DNA of 64,000 nt from Ardenticatenaceae bacterium (GCA_030065875.1 JASJCR010000003.1:1-64000), one strand, 5' to 3'; shown: positions 33,212 to 42,620, counted from the first letter of the stretch. Made by a program: numbers and translations. The notes: a model not told the origin generated them from the letters alone.

Positions 33212-33250
33212 GCGAGCATCTGGCAGTATACAGCCGGATGCTCGCTTTTT
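33212..33250 (+). terminator. Hairpin with T-run
   Basis: GCGAGCATC (33212-33220) pairs with GATGCTCGC (33237-33245), followed by TTTTT. It has the form of a Rho-independent terminator on the plus strand, although no intact plus-strand gene precedes it. This supports the idea that this spacer holds decayed genes. Confidence 0.6.
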
Positions 33251-33275
33251 GCCTAAACGCTCCGGCTAAAAGGTT

Positions 33276-34808
33276 TTAGGGGAGCCAGACCGCCTGGGTG
33301 ATGTTTTCTCCCAAAAACTCAGAAATATCATAAAGGACACCGCCATCAGCCGGGATGTAAAAAATTTGGCTGTTTTTCCAATCAATGACTAGAAACAAGA
33401 TTCCGCTTGTATCCGGCGTCCACTGTAAGGTTTGCTGAAATTTCAAGCCCCAATAAGGAGGGATGGAGGCTACGGTTTGGACCTCGAGATTTGCAGAATC
33501 GAGGAGATAGATATTGCGCAAGTCAGGGTCAGCGGGATCATTGTTATTAATGATAAAAGAGATTTGACCGTCGGCCGGTTGGGTGAGACCTACCGGATTA
33601 ATATTTTTGGGTCTGGGTAACTCGACCACTTCTTCCCGAAGTAACTCACCGTCAACTACCCGCCACCATTCAGCTAAATTAAATTTTGCGCTGGGCGAAT
33701 CGCTGCTTTCATCGGCCGTAGATTTTATGGTCACCAGCCGATTGTCCCAGGTCCACTGCCAGAAAGTCATTAAGCCAGTCCCCTCAACTGAATCGGGGAC
33801 TTCGATCACTTGTCCGTTAGTAGTGTCTAAGATCCAGCGCGTGCTTCCTTCATATCTTGAGGCCAGAAGCAGTTGATAGCGGCCGTCAGGGGACCAGTCC
33901 GGAGTTGGATAGAACGCCAGGGGCAGAGCCTTTCCATCAAAGACATGGGGCACTAGAAGGCGAGCTGGCTGGTCGACACCCCCTATTTGAACCCCATCGA
34001 TATCGCTCCACATCCAGTTTTGACTGTTTGGCACGGCGGCAATCCAGCATGGTTTCCTATAAACAAAGTGGTCTATCGGACGGGTATTGGGGCAGCTGAC
34101 CATAGGCGTTTTTTCTCGCAGCTCGATATCAATGAGATCAATCACATATTTTTTCTCATCATCTCCGCTAACTTCCCCGGCTGAAACCATGCCGATGGTC
34201 CGGCCGTCTGTTGACAAAGCGTAAGCCATCAAAAATCGATCTGGCTCGGACCACACCTCTTCAAGTTGGCTGGTAGCCCCATCAAAAACATAAAAGGTGA
34301 AGCCCGGAAGGTCATCTGGATGGACGCCGGGAATGAGGAAAATGCCGGATTCAATGGACATTTGCCTCTTGCTGATTGATTGTTCGTCGATGGATGGGGA
34401 TAGCAGGGTTTTAACCTGTCCGCTTTGGGGCTGCCAGAGCTTTAATTCATTTTGGCTGATAAACAGCAAATCGTGCGATTGATCGATAATTTGCCCAGCA
34501 GCCAACTTCTCAATGGGGGTTAACAGCTGTGGCACAGGGGTTGGGGAGGGGGCTGAGGTGGGGGGAGGTATTGGTGTGGACGTGGGAGACAACTGCTCGG
34601 GCGGGATTGTCGTCGGGGTTGCCACCGGTGTCGCAGTGCTTGTCGGCGAGGGAATCGTAGGGGGGGAGATAGTGGGTGAGATGGGTATTTGAGCTGTTGT
34701 GGCTGTTGGCGAGCTTTGCACAGCGGGGGTTTGTAAGGGGATGGAGGCCCGACAGGCGAGGTGAAAAAGAGCCGCAAAAAGAATCAAGCACAAAGAAAAA
34801 CGTTTCAT
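33276..34808 (-). CDS. Lipoprotein with Thr/Pro/Ser linker and TolB-like beta-propeller
   Basis: 510 aa. A lipoprotein signal ends FHLAC (C19), then about 75 residues of T/P/S-rich linker (SPTISPPTIPSPTSTATP style). The folded domain has WD40-like/TolB-like blades such as WSPDGRYQLLLAS, MLAYALSTDGRTIGMVSAG and WTPDTSGILFLV. It is probably a surface-exposed propeller tethered by a long flexible linker. Domain architecture is similar to the protein at 37686. Function unknown. Confidence 0.8.
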   Translation of the reverse strand: MKRFSLCLILFAALFHLACRASIPLQTPAVQSSPTATTAQIPISPTISPPTIPSPTSTATPVATPTTIPPEQLSPTSTPIPPPTSAPSPTPVPQLLTPIEKLAAGQIIDQSHDLLFISQNELKLWQPQSGQVKTLLSPSIDEQSISKRQMSIESGIFLIPGVHPDDLPGFTFYVFDGATSQLEEVWSEPDRFLMAYALSTDGRTIGMVSAGEVSGDDEKKYVIDLIDIELREKTPMVSCPNTRPIDHFVYRKPCWIAAVPNSQNWMWSDIDGVQIGGVDQPARLLVPHVFDGKALPLAFYPTPDWSPDGRYQLLLASRYEGSTRWILDTTNGQVIEVPDSVEGTGLMTFWQWTWDNRLVTIKSTADESSDSPSAKFNLAEWWRVVDGELLREEVVELPRPKNINPVGLTQPADGQISFIINNNDPADPDLRNIYLLDSANLEVQTVASIPPYWGLKFQQTLQWTPDTSGILFLVIDWKNSQIFYIPADGGVLYDISEFLGENITQAVWLP

Positions 34809-35037
34809 GGCAAACCTCTTAGGGTGATCGATATACTGCTAACGGTAAAGGGGATTCCGATCGTTTGCTGGGTGTTTGGCCTTCAATTGGCCTATTTTTC
34901 TTCGCTAAATACCATCTTAGGTGGCCGTGACCGTGGTCATCAGCCTTCATGACGACCAGCACTATGATTCATCAGCAAAATGAGACATCATTTTGAGGTT
35001 CTTGTTTTTCAAATCAGACAGCCTAAAGGAGATCATG

Positions 35038-35436
35038 ATGTTAGCCACGACAACTTATTTCATTTACTTAACAATCAGCATTGTCTTGAGCGTATGGGTG
35101 GCGAAGACCCTCTTTCGCAACGGCCGGGTATTTTTGCTGGAAACCTTTAACGAAAACGCTGAAATGGCCGATTCAGTCAACCGCCTACTCGTGGTGGGAT
35201 TTTGCCTGCTGAATTTTGGATTTGTAGCTCTTTTCCTTAGTTTTGGTGAGGAGCCTGCCACGGTTATGGAAATGATTCAATATATCAGCACAAAAATCGG
35301 AGTTGTCTTAATGGTGTTGGGTATGGCTCACTTCATCAACATTTACAATTTTGCCAAAATGCGCCGTAAATCCCGGCGCAAGGCGTCGGTAAAAACAGAA
35401 GCTGCCCGGCCGGTACGTCTGGTGATGAGCGAATAG
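35038..35436 (+). CDS. Small membrane protein
   Basis: 132 aa from ATG 35038 (AAAGGAG six bases upstream; ATG 35035 also possible). Three membrane spans are predicted by hydrophobicity (about 3-22, 50-70, 83-103) followed by a basic tail MRRKSRRKASVKTEAARPVR. A polar block FRNGRVFLLETFNENAEMADSVNRLLVVGF lies between spans 1 and 2. I do not recognise a characterised function. Confidence 0.75.
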   Translation: MLATTTYFIYLTISIVLSVWVAKTLFRNGRVFLLETFNENAEMADSVNRLLVVGFCLLNFGFVALFLSFGEEPATVMEMIQYISTKIGVVLMVLGMAHFINIYNFAKMRRKSRRKASVKTEAARPVRLVMSE

Positions 35437-35689
35437 GGTCTGCAACAAAGATAGGTAATTCAGCAGTTAAGGTGCAGCATACAAACCCGAATGCTCTATT
35501 CCCCAATCACACAACAGCTGTAATGCAGGCAAAAGCAGTTCAGCTTGGTATTGGATACAAGCGGCTTGCTGTTGAGATAGCAAGTCGCCTTTTGGTCGAA
35601 AAAACACTCCTTAGGTGTAAACCAAACATGATGGTATATTTGATCGGATATTCTGCGTTAACCATCGATCAAGTTTTGGAGATGAAACG

Positions 35690-36343
35690 ATGATCCTGTT
35701 TTTAATTCGCCACGGAGAGAGCTTTGTAAATTTGAAAGAGTGGGACAAAGGCAACGTTGATACCGGATTAACCCCGCTGGGAGAGGCACAGGCGCAGGCG
35801 CTGGCTAAATGGCTGGCGGCCGAAATTCCCCAGCCGGACATCATCTATTCCAGTACGATGAAGCGGGCCAGGGAAACGGCCGCCCCGGTTGCGGCCGCTT
35901 ACGGGATGTCGATTCAATATGAAGACCGCATTCGCGAAATAGGCAACAATCAGCGGGATCACCGGCCGTACCCCAACCACGCCCTGCCCGATTATGGAGA
36001 TTTCTGGAGCAGCGAACGGCCGTTTACCCCACTCAACCCGCTGGAGGAAGACAGCGAGGCGATGATCCATTTTCGGGCCAGGGTGGGGACCTTTTTGGAA
36101 GAGCTGATCCACAAACACGACGGGCAAACCATCATGTCCTTTTGCCACGGTGGGGTCATCGATCTTAGCTTTGATCACATTTTTGATACCGGCATCTGGC
36201 GCCGCTGTGAAATTTGGACCAGAAATACGGGGATCACCTGCTTTGAATACATCGACCACGCCAATCGGGAATCATGGCGGCTGCATTACCACAACAGGAC
36301 CGATCATTTTGAATTGATAGAAGCCGCGGCCGATGCGGGTTGA
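35690..36343 (+). CDS. Histidine phosphatase family protein
   Basis: 217 aa. It begins with the phosphohistidine motif LIRHGES (5-11), then TGLTPLGEAQAQALAKWL and IIYSSTMKRARETA (second Arg), and the second catalytic His in MSFCHGGVIDL. It belongs to the phosphoglycerate-mutase-like (broad phosphatase) branch. Substrate not predictable. A convergent LysR remnant lies 12 bp downstream. Confidence 0.9.
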   Translation: MILFLIRHGESFVNLKEWDKGNVDTGLTPLGEAQAQALAKWLAAEIPQPDIIYSSTMKRARETAAPVAAAYGMSIQYEDRIREIGNNQRDHRPYPNHALPDYGDFWSSERPFTPLNPLEEDSEAMIHFRARVGTFLEELIHKHDGQTIMSFCHGGVIDLSFDHIFDTGIWRRCEIWTRNTGITCFEYIDHANRESWRLHYHNRTDHFELIEAAADAG

Positions 36344-36355
36344 GAGCCATTAATC

Positions 36356-36922
36356 TTAAAAAGGATCGCCAGTATGAGGGGGGTAGATCCAATTTCCATG
36401 TGAGTGATCTTCGGGGAGAAGCACCTTGATATGGGTTTTCGCCAGGACCACGTAATTGTCGCTTACCTGGGGATGCAAAGAAGAAGTGAAAGCGACATCA
36501 ATCATCCGCGAATGAAGCCAGTCATCCAGATCTGATTCATTTCCCTCAAAGATGGCGATATCCGTGTTGGGATAGCGTCGCTCAAAATCTCCGACAATCC
36601 CGGTTAGAAGCCGGGTTGGAGCAGTTGGAACCACGCCAATGCGCAGCTTGCTGCTGTCGAGCCCTCTGGCCTTCACGGCCGCCTGACGAATCGCCTCGAC
36701 GTGGGTTAAAATCTGACGGGAATGGTGCCGCACAATCTCCCCAACCTCCGTGACAACAGCACCAGTTCGCTACCGCTCAAAAAGCGTCACCCCGAGCTCC
36801 CTTTCCAATTTGGCCAGAGCATGGCTCGCGGCCGCCTGGGTAATACCGATGGCTTCGGCCGCTTCTGTAAAATTCTTGTTTTCGGCCAAACTGACCATAA
36901 TTTCGAATTGGGTTAAATTCAT
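36356..36922 (-). pseudogene. LysR-family regulator, interrupted by TAG and truncated
   Basis: From ATG 36922 the minus strand encodes a normal LysR winged helix, MNLTQFEIMVSLAENKNFTE...ITQAAASHALAKLERELGVTLFER. An in-frame TAG follows (36772-36770), and the same frame continues with RTGAVVTEVGEIVRHHSRQIL and the effector domain (LRIGVVPTAPTRLLTGIVGDFERRYPN). The frame then ends in TAA after only about 188 codons, where LysR proteins have about 300. So there are two lesions: a nonsense codon at position 51 and loss of the C-terminal third. Confidence 0.8.
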
Positions 36923-37104
36923 GACTTTCACTCAATAAGAAGCTGTATTTTGCGGGTAAACACCCACAATTTTAGGGTAGTTTTTATAGGAAAACGAAGA
37001 AAGTTGGGGATCATGGCATTGGATAACGCATTTGCGAATAAAATATAGATCCGTGACTTTATTAACCAGTAATGCCAGCAGCCAAAAATCGGGAGGAACT
37101 GCGC

Positions 37105-37644
37105 ATGAAGACCACTCTATATTTTTTACCGATACTGCTTGCGGTCATTTCTTTTGCTGGATGTAACGGCCGTGACCAGTATTTAACCCCTTCAGAGGTG
37201 TGGGGAAACGCGGATTCTCTGGCGGGAGAACGTATCCGCGTTCGCGCTTTAGGGGTTCTCAGATATGAACCGTTTCACCCGCTGCAGGTGGGCGGCTGCG
37301 CGCCCGAGTCGTTCGAGAATCCGGCAATAACCGGCCGGGTCATCCTTTTTGAAGGGTCGCGCGATAATCCAATTCACCCAATCGTTATTTCTGAGTCTAG
37401 CCTGCAATGTGAAGGCAATACGTGCAGCGTCACCTGCAGCCCCTTTAACCCACCGCCTAATTTACATGGGTTTGTAAATGCGGTTCCCGATACCTATGAG
37501 TTTGTCGGTACCCTAATTGTTGATTCGGGCGGCGGGAACCGGGTATTGATCCTGGATGAAATCGACGTTGAAGCTTCAAGGCAGCTAAAGGATGGAGTAT
37601 GGGAGCCGCTCCCGGCCGGGGAATTCACATCCATCTTTCCTTAA
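37105..37644 (+). CDS. Putative lipoprotein of unknown function
   Basis: 179 aa from ATG 37105 (GGGAGGA eight bases upstream). A lipoprotein signal ends ISFAGC (C20). The mature part begins YLTPSEVWGNADSLAGERIRVRALGVL, an OB-fold-like strand pattern, and has four Cys (CAPE; CEGNTCSVTCS) that could form disulfides. I do not recognise the family. It stands alone. Confidence 0.7.
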   Translation: MKTTLYFLPILLAVISFAGCNGRDQYLTPSEVWGNADSLAGERIRVRALGVLRYEPFHPLQVGGCAPESFENPAITGRVILFEGSRDNPIHPIVISESSLQCEGNTCSVTCSPFNPPPNLHGFVNAVPDTYEFVGTLIVDSGGGNRVLILDEIDVEASRQLKDGVWEPLPAGEFTSIFP

Positions 37645-37685
37645 GGGCACAATCGATCTCTCTTCAACCAAGCGCATTTCTGCCA

Positions 37686-40085
37686 TTAGGGAACTTCTTC
37701 AATCACCATGATCGAGAGACCTCCACCGAGGAATAGCTGATCTTTGTTCAGAGCCAGCGAGTCACCTGAAAATCCCAACTCAACATTCAAGGGAGCTTCT
37801 CCGACCGGTTGGAGCTGCTGGCTTTCGCCAACTAAACCCCAGAGCAAATAGGGTTGATTTTGCCCGTTCTCGTAGCGTAGCGCTGTGGCAAAGAAGCGAT
37901 TGTCGGCCGTAATGAGCAGCTCCCGGTTGCCAAATTTTGTTAAGGGCTCAACGATCATCTGAGGCTCCTTCGAATCAGCGATATCGTATAAGTATAATTC
38001 GTTGGGAGGCGGATCGACCGTGGAAAGTGGCTCCCCCTGTACATACAGCCGAGTGCCAACCGCGGTCACGGCAGACACCCACAAATCGGGAATGCCGGGC
38101 AAACGCTGAATATCGGCTGGATCGGTGACGTCGAGCATGACCAGCCCGCGACCCTGCCCGGCAAAGATCACCAACCGCCGGCCGTTGATCGATACGACCT
38201 CAAAATCAACCAGATAGGAGCCAAAATCACCATTTTCATATACCGCAAAATCAGCCAGCAGCTGAGGATCGGCCGGATTGGCCACATCGACGAGACGCAG
38301 ATTTAGAGCGTCGTTGAGGTAAGCAATCCCGTCGAGCACCCGAATATCCCGGCCGGTGGCTTCGACTGTCCCAATTACCGTCATATTTTTTGGGTTATTG
38401 ACATCAACGACATAAAGTTGATCGTCACTGATGATGGCGAATCCGTCTTCGGTGACGGCCAGACGCAGCGGTGCGAAGCTGTAATATTCGAACATACTCA
38501 GGGTTTCTTCCCCAAAGCGGTGACCAAAGGGTAGACGGCCGAGAATGTTTTGCGGATTTTCCGCGTCGAGAACCAGCAGTTCGTGGCCTCGCGTCAGGTA
38601 GATCCGGTCATTGACGATCTGCAGATCAGTGGTCGGATTTGGATTTTCATCATCACCGTGAATAATTAGTTCTGATGTAAATCCTACTGGTGCGGGAGCA
38701 GGCGCTGCCGGTTGAAAATTTATCTGGCCTAGGATGTAGCTGTTTTCCGGCATGGGGATGTATGTACGCTGACCGGTTTGTAAGTTGACCCGCTGAGGCT
38801 GATTTTCGCTGATCCAAAAATTCCCCCCAATAATTTCCAGCGTTTCTTCCAGCCAGACGAATGGGGCAGGGGGGATGTCGATTAATTCACCGCTCTCTAG
38901 ATTCTCCGCTGCCCAGCGGCCCTGCCCATAATACTCGTAAGCGATCCATTCATCATTTAGCCATCTCGGATCCTCGACTCCTTCCCGGTATGTGAGCACG
39001 TTTCCCTCTCTATCGGTCATTACGGTGCCAAATCCCTCTAGATAAGGAGATTGAAACAGCAGGCGAGTACCGTCGGGAGACCACTTGGGGGTTCCCCGCC
39101 AACCTTCATCTCCTCGAATGACGTTAAACCCTTCCCGATAAAGCCCGGTTTGGGTTTCCATATCCCAAATCATGATCCCGTACGGATGTTCCATTCCTCC
39201 ACCAGGGGATGATTTGGCGACACCCCACACGATGAGCTGACCATCCGGTGACCATGAAGGACCAATCAAAGACACATCTGCGAGCTGGGGGTCAACATCG
39301 GCCGGGTTGATCAGGAAAACAGTATCGTTTTGCAAGTCGTAAATATATCCCTGTCTGCCGCTGTCGTAAGCGATAAAGCGTCCCTGGGGGGAGGGAGCGG
39401 GCAAAGTCCAGGAGATGGTATCATTTTGACCGGGCAAAAAGCGATATTCGCGGCCGTCAACGCGAGCTACTCCGGTCTGGACAGGCCCGAAGTAAGCGGA
39501 CCACAGGTCACCATCATGTGTTGTGTTGAGCACGATCCAGTCGGGTTCGGCCGGCCACCAGCTGGCTACGCCAACATCAAAAAGTGGCCCCAGGGGGAGC
39601 TTAATTTCCTCTTCGATGACCGTGTCGAACAGATAAGCCTCCCCGGTTAATGCTGGATCAGAAAAATCCAGGAAAATATTGGATTTACGAAAAAGATAGC
39701 GGCCGTCAGGGGACACCGCTTTGTAATCACCTAGTGGCTGAGCCTGTCCATTTGAATCAACCAGAAAGCGATCTCGATTGATACCATAGAGTAGGCCAGG
39801 GAGCAGCGGTTCCTGGGTGGGAGTGGGTGGAGCGGTGGGGGTAGGGGATGGAGCAATTGGGGTTTGCGACGGGACAACAGGCGTGGAAGTTGCGGAAATC
39901 GGGGTTGGAGAAGGGGTGACCGTCGTGCGAGTGGGGGTATCCGGTGCAGCGGCCAAAATGGAAGGTGTGGATGTGGGGCGATCAGCGACGGGCGTAGTGG
40001 TTTGGGGGGTAGTGGGGGTACAGGCCCACAACACGGTCAACAGGAACAAGAGCAGCAGCGGTAAAAATCTGGAGATGCGGCACAT
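37686..40085 (-). CDS. Large lipoprotein with linker, TolB-like propeller and LVIVD repeats
   Basis: 799 aa from ATG 40085 (GGAGAA six bases upstream). A lipoprotein signal ends LLTVLWAC (C22), followed by about 85 residues of T/P/S-rich linker. A first propeller has VSPDGRYLF and WSPDGTRLLFQS blades. The C-terminal half has LVIVD-type blades: QLYVVDVNNPKNMTVIGTVE, LRLVDVANPADPQLLADF, LVMLDVTDPADIQRL. The LVIVD family is typical of surface proteins. Architecture parallels 33276. No partner genes. Confidence 0.82.
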   Translation of the reverse strand: MCRISRFLPLLLLFLLTVLWACTPTTPQTTTPVADRPTSTPSILAAAPDTPTRTTVTPSPTPISATSTPVVPSQTPIAPSPTPTAPPTPTQEPLLPGLLYGINRDRFLVDSNGQAQPLGDYKAVSPDGRYLFRKSNIFLDFSDPALTGEAYLFDTVIEEEIKLPLGPLFDVGVASWWPAEPDWIVLNTTHDGDLWSAYFGPVQTGVARVDGREYRFLPGQNDTISWTLPAPSPQGRFIAYDSGRQGYIYDLQNDTVFLINPADVDPQLADVSLIGPSWSPDGQLIVWGVAKSSPGGGMEHPYGIMIWDMETQTGLYREGFNVIRGDEGWRGTPKWSPDGTRLLFQSPYLEGFGTVMTDREGNVLTYREGVEDPRWLNDEWIAYEYYGQGRWAAENLESGELIDIPPAPFVWLEETLEIIGGNFWISENQPQRVNLQTGQRTYIPMPENSYILGQINFQPAAPAPAPVGFTSELIIHGDDENPNPTTDLQIVNDRIYLTRGHELLVLDAENPQNILGRLPFGHRFGEETLSMFEYYSFAPLRLAVTEDGFAIISDDQLYVVDVNNPKNMTVIGTVEATGRDIRVLDGIAYLNDALNLRLVDVANPADPQLLADFAVYENGDFGSYLVDFEVVSINGRRLVIFAGQGRGLVMLDVTDPADIQRLPGIPDLWVSAVTAVGTRLYVQGEPLSTVDPPPNELYLYDIADSKEPQMIVEPLTKFGNRELLITADNRFFATALRYENGQNQPYLLWGLVGESQQLQPVGEAPLNVELGFSGDSLALNKDQLFLGGGLSIMVIEEVP

Positions 40086-40213
40086 AAAAAATTCTCCGAT
40101 AATAGTGGTTTGAGTCGTTAGATAAAGCATATCCTGAAGTGAACGGTCGAGATCGACGATTGTTAGTTTATTGACCGATGAACAGGCACTGAGTGGTTCA
40201 ATGAAATTGAAGC

Positions 40214-40236
40214 TGCCCTCCAACGGGATTCGAACC
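40214..40236 (-). other. tRNA-like T-arm remnant
   Basis: On the minus strand the sequence reads GGTTCGAATCCCGTTGG then AGGGCA, which resembles the T-loop and 3' acceptor half of a tRNA. The 5' half of the T-stem (expected ACGGG) is not there, no anticodon arm is found, and no CCA follows. It may be the tRNA-derived scar of an integration, or chance. A TGTCATTC repeat follows at 40347. Confidence 0.3.
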
Positions 40237-40346
40237 TTAGTTTGTTATTATCCCAAGTTACTATTTTCCCTTCCCGATGGATAATTAATTTTTTTCGAAA
40301 TAAACGGATAATAAATCTATGGCCGCTTCCATCGTCCACGAACCAC

Positions 40347-40376
40347 CTGTCATTCTGAGCGAAGCGAAGAATCCCG
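40347..40376. repeat. Copy of the TGTCATTC dispersed repeat
   Basis: CTGTCATTCTGAGCGAAGCG followed by AAGAATCCCG, the best-preserved copy of the family also at 19352, 19471 and 23521. The 365-bp gap 40086-40450 contains this, the tRNA-like remnant, and no gene. Confidence 0.65.
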
Positions 40377-40450
40377 TCATCTAACAAGTGGGCGAGGAGT
40401 GCCAAAAATGGACCTTCGTTTTTCTAAATCAACCTGCAGCGTAACGATTT

Positions 40451-40957
40451 ATGTTTTTTTACCAGCACAGCTTTGTGGCTCATATTCAGGAGCATTCGCT
40501 CGGATTTAACAAAAATGGGGAGTTAATTTACACGGTTCTTTTCTTGCCGGATGACGTGATTGACGATCTGCCGCTCGACAAAAACCCTCGTTTACGGCTT
40601 GAAGGGGAAATGCACGAGCACCCTTTTGAAGGGGCTGTACAGCCTGCAAAAGGGAGGTGGTATCTTTTAATCTCCCGCACTTTTATGAAAAAACACAATC
40701 TCGATCTGGGTGACTCCGTCGAAGTCAGGTTTAATATTGCAGATCAGAACTATGTCGAGGTCCCTGCTGAGCTTAAAAGAGCGCTGGACGAAAACGATGA
40801 GGCGCTGCGAGTTTGGGCTACCCTGTCAGCTGGAAAAAAAAGAGGATACGCGGCTCACGTTTCAGCGGCCAAAAAATCGCCTACTAGGGAGAGAAGAGCG
40901 TTAAAAATGATCGAATACATTTTAGAGGGAAAAAATGCCGGTGGTAGAAGTTTTTGA
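40451..40957 (+). CDS. DUF1905 plus YdeI/OmdA-domain protein
   Basis: 168 aa. The N-terminal part (about 5-95) has the DUF1905 beta-barrel pattern (LPDDVIDDLP, RLRLEGEMHEHPFEGAVQPAKGRWYLLISR). The C-terminal part (about 108-165) has the YdeI/OmpD-associated motif LKRALDENDEALRVWATLSAGKKRGYAAHVSAAKKSPTRERR. Proteins with this pairing are common, and their function is unknown. A related YdeI protein follows 85 bp downstream. Confidence 0.85.
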   Translation: MFFYQHSFVAHIQEHSLGFNKNGELIYTVLFLPDDVIDDLPLDKNPRLRLEGEMHEHPFEGAVQPAKGRWYLLISRTFMKKHNLDLGDSVEVRFNIADQNYVEVPAELKRALDENDEALRVWATLSAGKKRGYAAHVSAAKKSPTRERRALKMIEYILEGKNAGGRSF

Positions 40958-41042
40958 GCTTGATTTTTTAGGATATTAGATTTGTGCATTTTTGCAGACA
41001 TTTTTTACGAATTTCATCATCGCGACTAAGCAGAGGTTCACC

Positions 41043-41621
41043 GTGACGAAAACCGAGAATTTTGTGAAGGTAGAGGTACAATCCACCAAAGAGCTGCGGG
41101 ATTGGTTGGAGGTAAATTACTCCCAAAAAGAAAGCGTCTGGCTGGTCACATACAAGAAGCATACCGGAGAAAAGTACGTTTCAGTTCAGGAGATTCTTGA
41201 TGAAATCCTTTGTTTTGGATGGATCGACGGCATCCGCCGTAAGCTGGATGAAGATCGAACGATGCAGCTGATCGCTCCGCGACAGGCTCAACATTGGGCT
41301 AAAAGTTACAAGGATCGGGTGGCCAGGCTAATAAAGGAAGGGCGCATGCACCGTGCCGGTCTAAAAGCGATTGAAGAGTCAAAGCGGAGCGGCCTGTGGA
41401 ACTTTATGGATGATGTGGATGCCCTGATAAAACCGGCCGATCTGGTCGAGGCGTTGACCCAATATCCGGGGGCGGCCGAAAATTTTGAGGCTTTCCCAGC
41501 AGCGAGTCAACGTTTTGTGCTGCGGTGGATCAAGCTGGCCAAGAAAGCGGAGACTCGGGCCAAACGCGTAGAAAAGACGGCCGCTTTGGCCGCCGAGAAC
41601 AAACGGATACCGGGCAGTTAA
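41043..41621 (+). CDS. YdeI family protein
   Basis: About 192 aa from GTG 41043 (AGAGGT upstream; a TTG at 40992 is possible). Family features: ELRDWLEVNYSQKESVWLVTYKKHTG, EILCFGWIDGIRRKLDEDRTMQLIAPR, and the C-terminal RFVLRWIKLAKKAETRAKRVEKTAALAAENKR. The family was named for bacteriocin protection, but its biochemistry is not established. Likely co-transcribed with the DUF1905 gene. Confidence 0.85.
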   Translation: MTKTENFVKVEVQSTKELRDWLEVNYSQKESVWLVTYKKHTGEKYVSVQEILDEILCFGWIDGIRRKLDEDRTMQLIAPRQAQHWAKSYKDRVARLIKEGRMHRAGLKAIEESKRSGLWNFMDDVDALIKPADLVEALTQYPGAAENFEAFPAASQRFVLRWIKLAKKAETRAKRVEKTAALAAENKRIPGS

Positions 41622-41669
41622 GGTCAAACGGGAGTTCAAGAAATAAAATGAAGAAAGGAGCGATCTGAC

Positions 41670-42425
41670 ATGTCACTGCGTTTTCATGAAATTGCCGAAA
41701 CCTATCATCGCATTTTAAACCCTTTTACTGAAGAACAGCTGATGCTGTTGGGAGAAATTTGTCGCCTGGACCCCGAATTGACGCTTCTTGATCTGGCTTG
41801 CGGGAAGGGTGAAATGTTGTGCTGTTGGGCCCAAACCTTTGGCATCTGCGGGGTTGGCGTGGACATCAGCAAGGTGTTTCTGGCTGCAGCCAATCAGCGC
41901 GCGGCTGAATTGGCCGTTGAAGAACAAGTCACTTTTATTGAGGGTGATGCGGGGCGTTATCCGCAGGCAGCCCATGATTTTGACATTGTCAGCTGTATTG
42001 GGGCCACCTGGATCGGTAACGGGCTAATCGGCACGTTGGAATTGATGAAGCCGGCGCTCAAGGCGGATGGCTTGCTGCTGGTCGGTGAACCGTTTTGGAT
42101 CGAACCGCCTCCCGATGAAGCGTATGCCGCGATGGGCATCGGCGAAGATGATTTTGTTTCCCTGGATCAAACGCTGGATCGGATGGAGACGGCCGGCTTC
42201 CGCCTGGTCGAGATGGTGCTGGCAAATCTGGATGGTTGGGACCGGTACGAAGCACCACAGTGGATGGCCATCGATGATTTCTTGCTGGCCCATCCCGATG
42301 ATCCGGAGGCCTCTGCTTTGCGCAATTGGCGTGACAAAAACCAGCGTGCCTATCTCCGGTATGGACGACGTTATTTTGGTTGGGGCATCTTTGTCCTGCG
42401 GCTTGGAAGCGGACAGTTGGCTTGA
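41670..42425 (+). CDS. Class I SAM-dependent methyltransferase
   Basis: 251 aa. Motif I LLDLACGKGEMLCCWA (about 35-50), motif II region GVDIS, and the acidic loop IEGDAGRYPQAAHDFDIVSCIGA are clear. AAAGGAG lies about eight bases before the ATG. Methyl acceptor not predictable. It is 48 bp after the YdeI gene, so possibly in one operon. Confidence 0.87.
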   Translation: MSLRFHEIAETYHRILNPFTEEQLMLLGEICRLDPELTLLDLACGKGEMLCCWAQTFGICGVGVDISKVFLAAANQRAAELAVEEQVTFIEGDAGRYPQAAHDFDIVSCIGATWIGNGLIGTLELMKPALKADGLLLVGEPFWIEPPPDEAYAAMGIGEDDFVSLDQTLDRMETAGFRLVEMVLANLDGWDRYEAPQWMAIDDFLLAHPDDPEASALRNWRDKNQRAYLRYGRRYFGWGIFVLRLGSGQLA

Positions 42426-42449
42426 TCAATGAGAAAATTCGCTTTTCAC

Positions 42450-42620
42450 TCCGACAATTTCCCCTTCCTGCGCGCCGGGAGGGGGTTAGGGGGTGGTGGG
42501 TCTTTTCACAGTCATTTTACCCCTCCCCCAGCCCCTCCCCGACGCGGGGAGGGGAGTTTGTCGGACCGTTTGAGGTCAGAATTTTTACCTGTCCGCCCCT
42601 GAATCAGAATCGGGGAAATG
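42450..42620. repeat. GC-rich inverted repeat and CCTGTCCG unit
   Basis: TCCGACAA (42450-42457) and TTGTCGGA (42558-42565) are outer arms. Inside them G-runs (42476-42500) face C-runs (42520-42540) and a CGCGGGGAGGGG block. A CCTGTCCGCCCCTGAA unit follows at 42588, shared with 19525. Related GC-rich text is at 50870-50935. No gene in this gap. Confidence 0.6.

Noticed and set aside
35472..35693. 73-codon open frame overlapping the histidine phosphatase start by four bases
   Set aside because: Despite the ATGA overlap, it has no ribosome binding site, no family pattern and an irregular composition.
40214..40236. A complete tRNA gene
   Set aside because: Only the T-loop and 3' half are recognisable; the D-arm and anticodon arm cannot be found.
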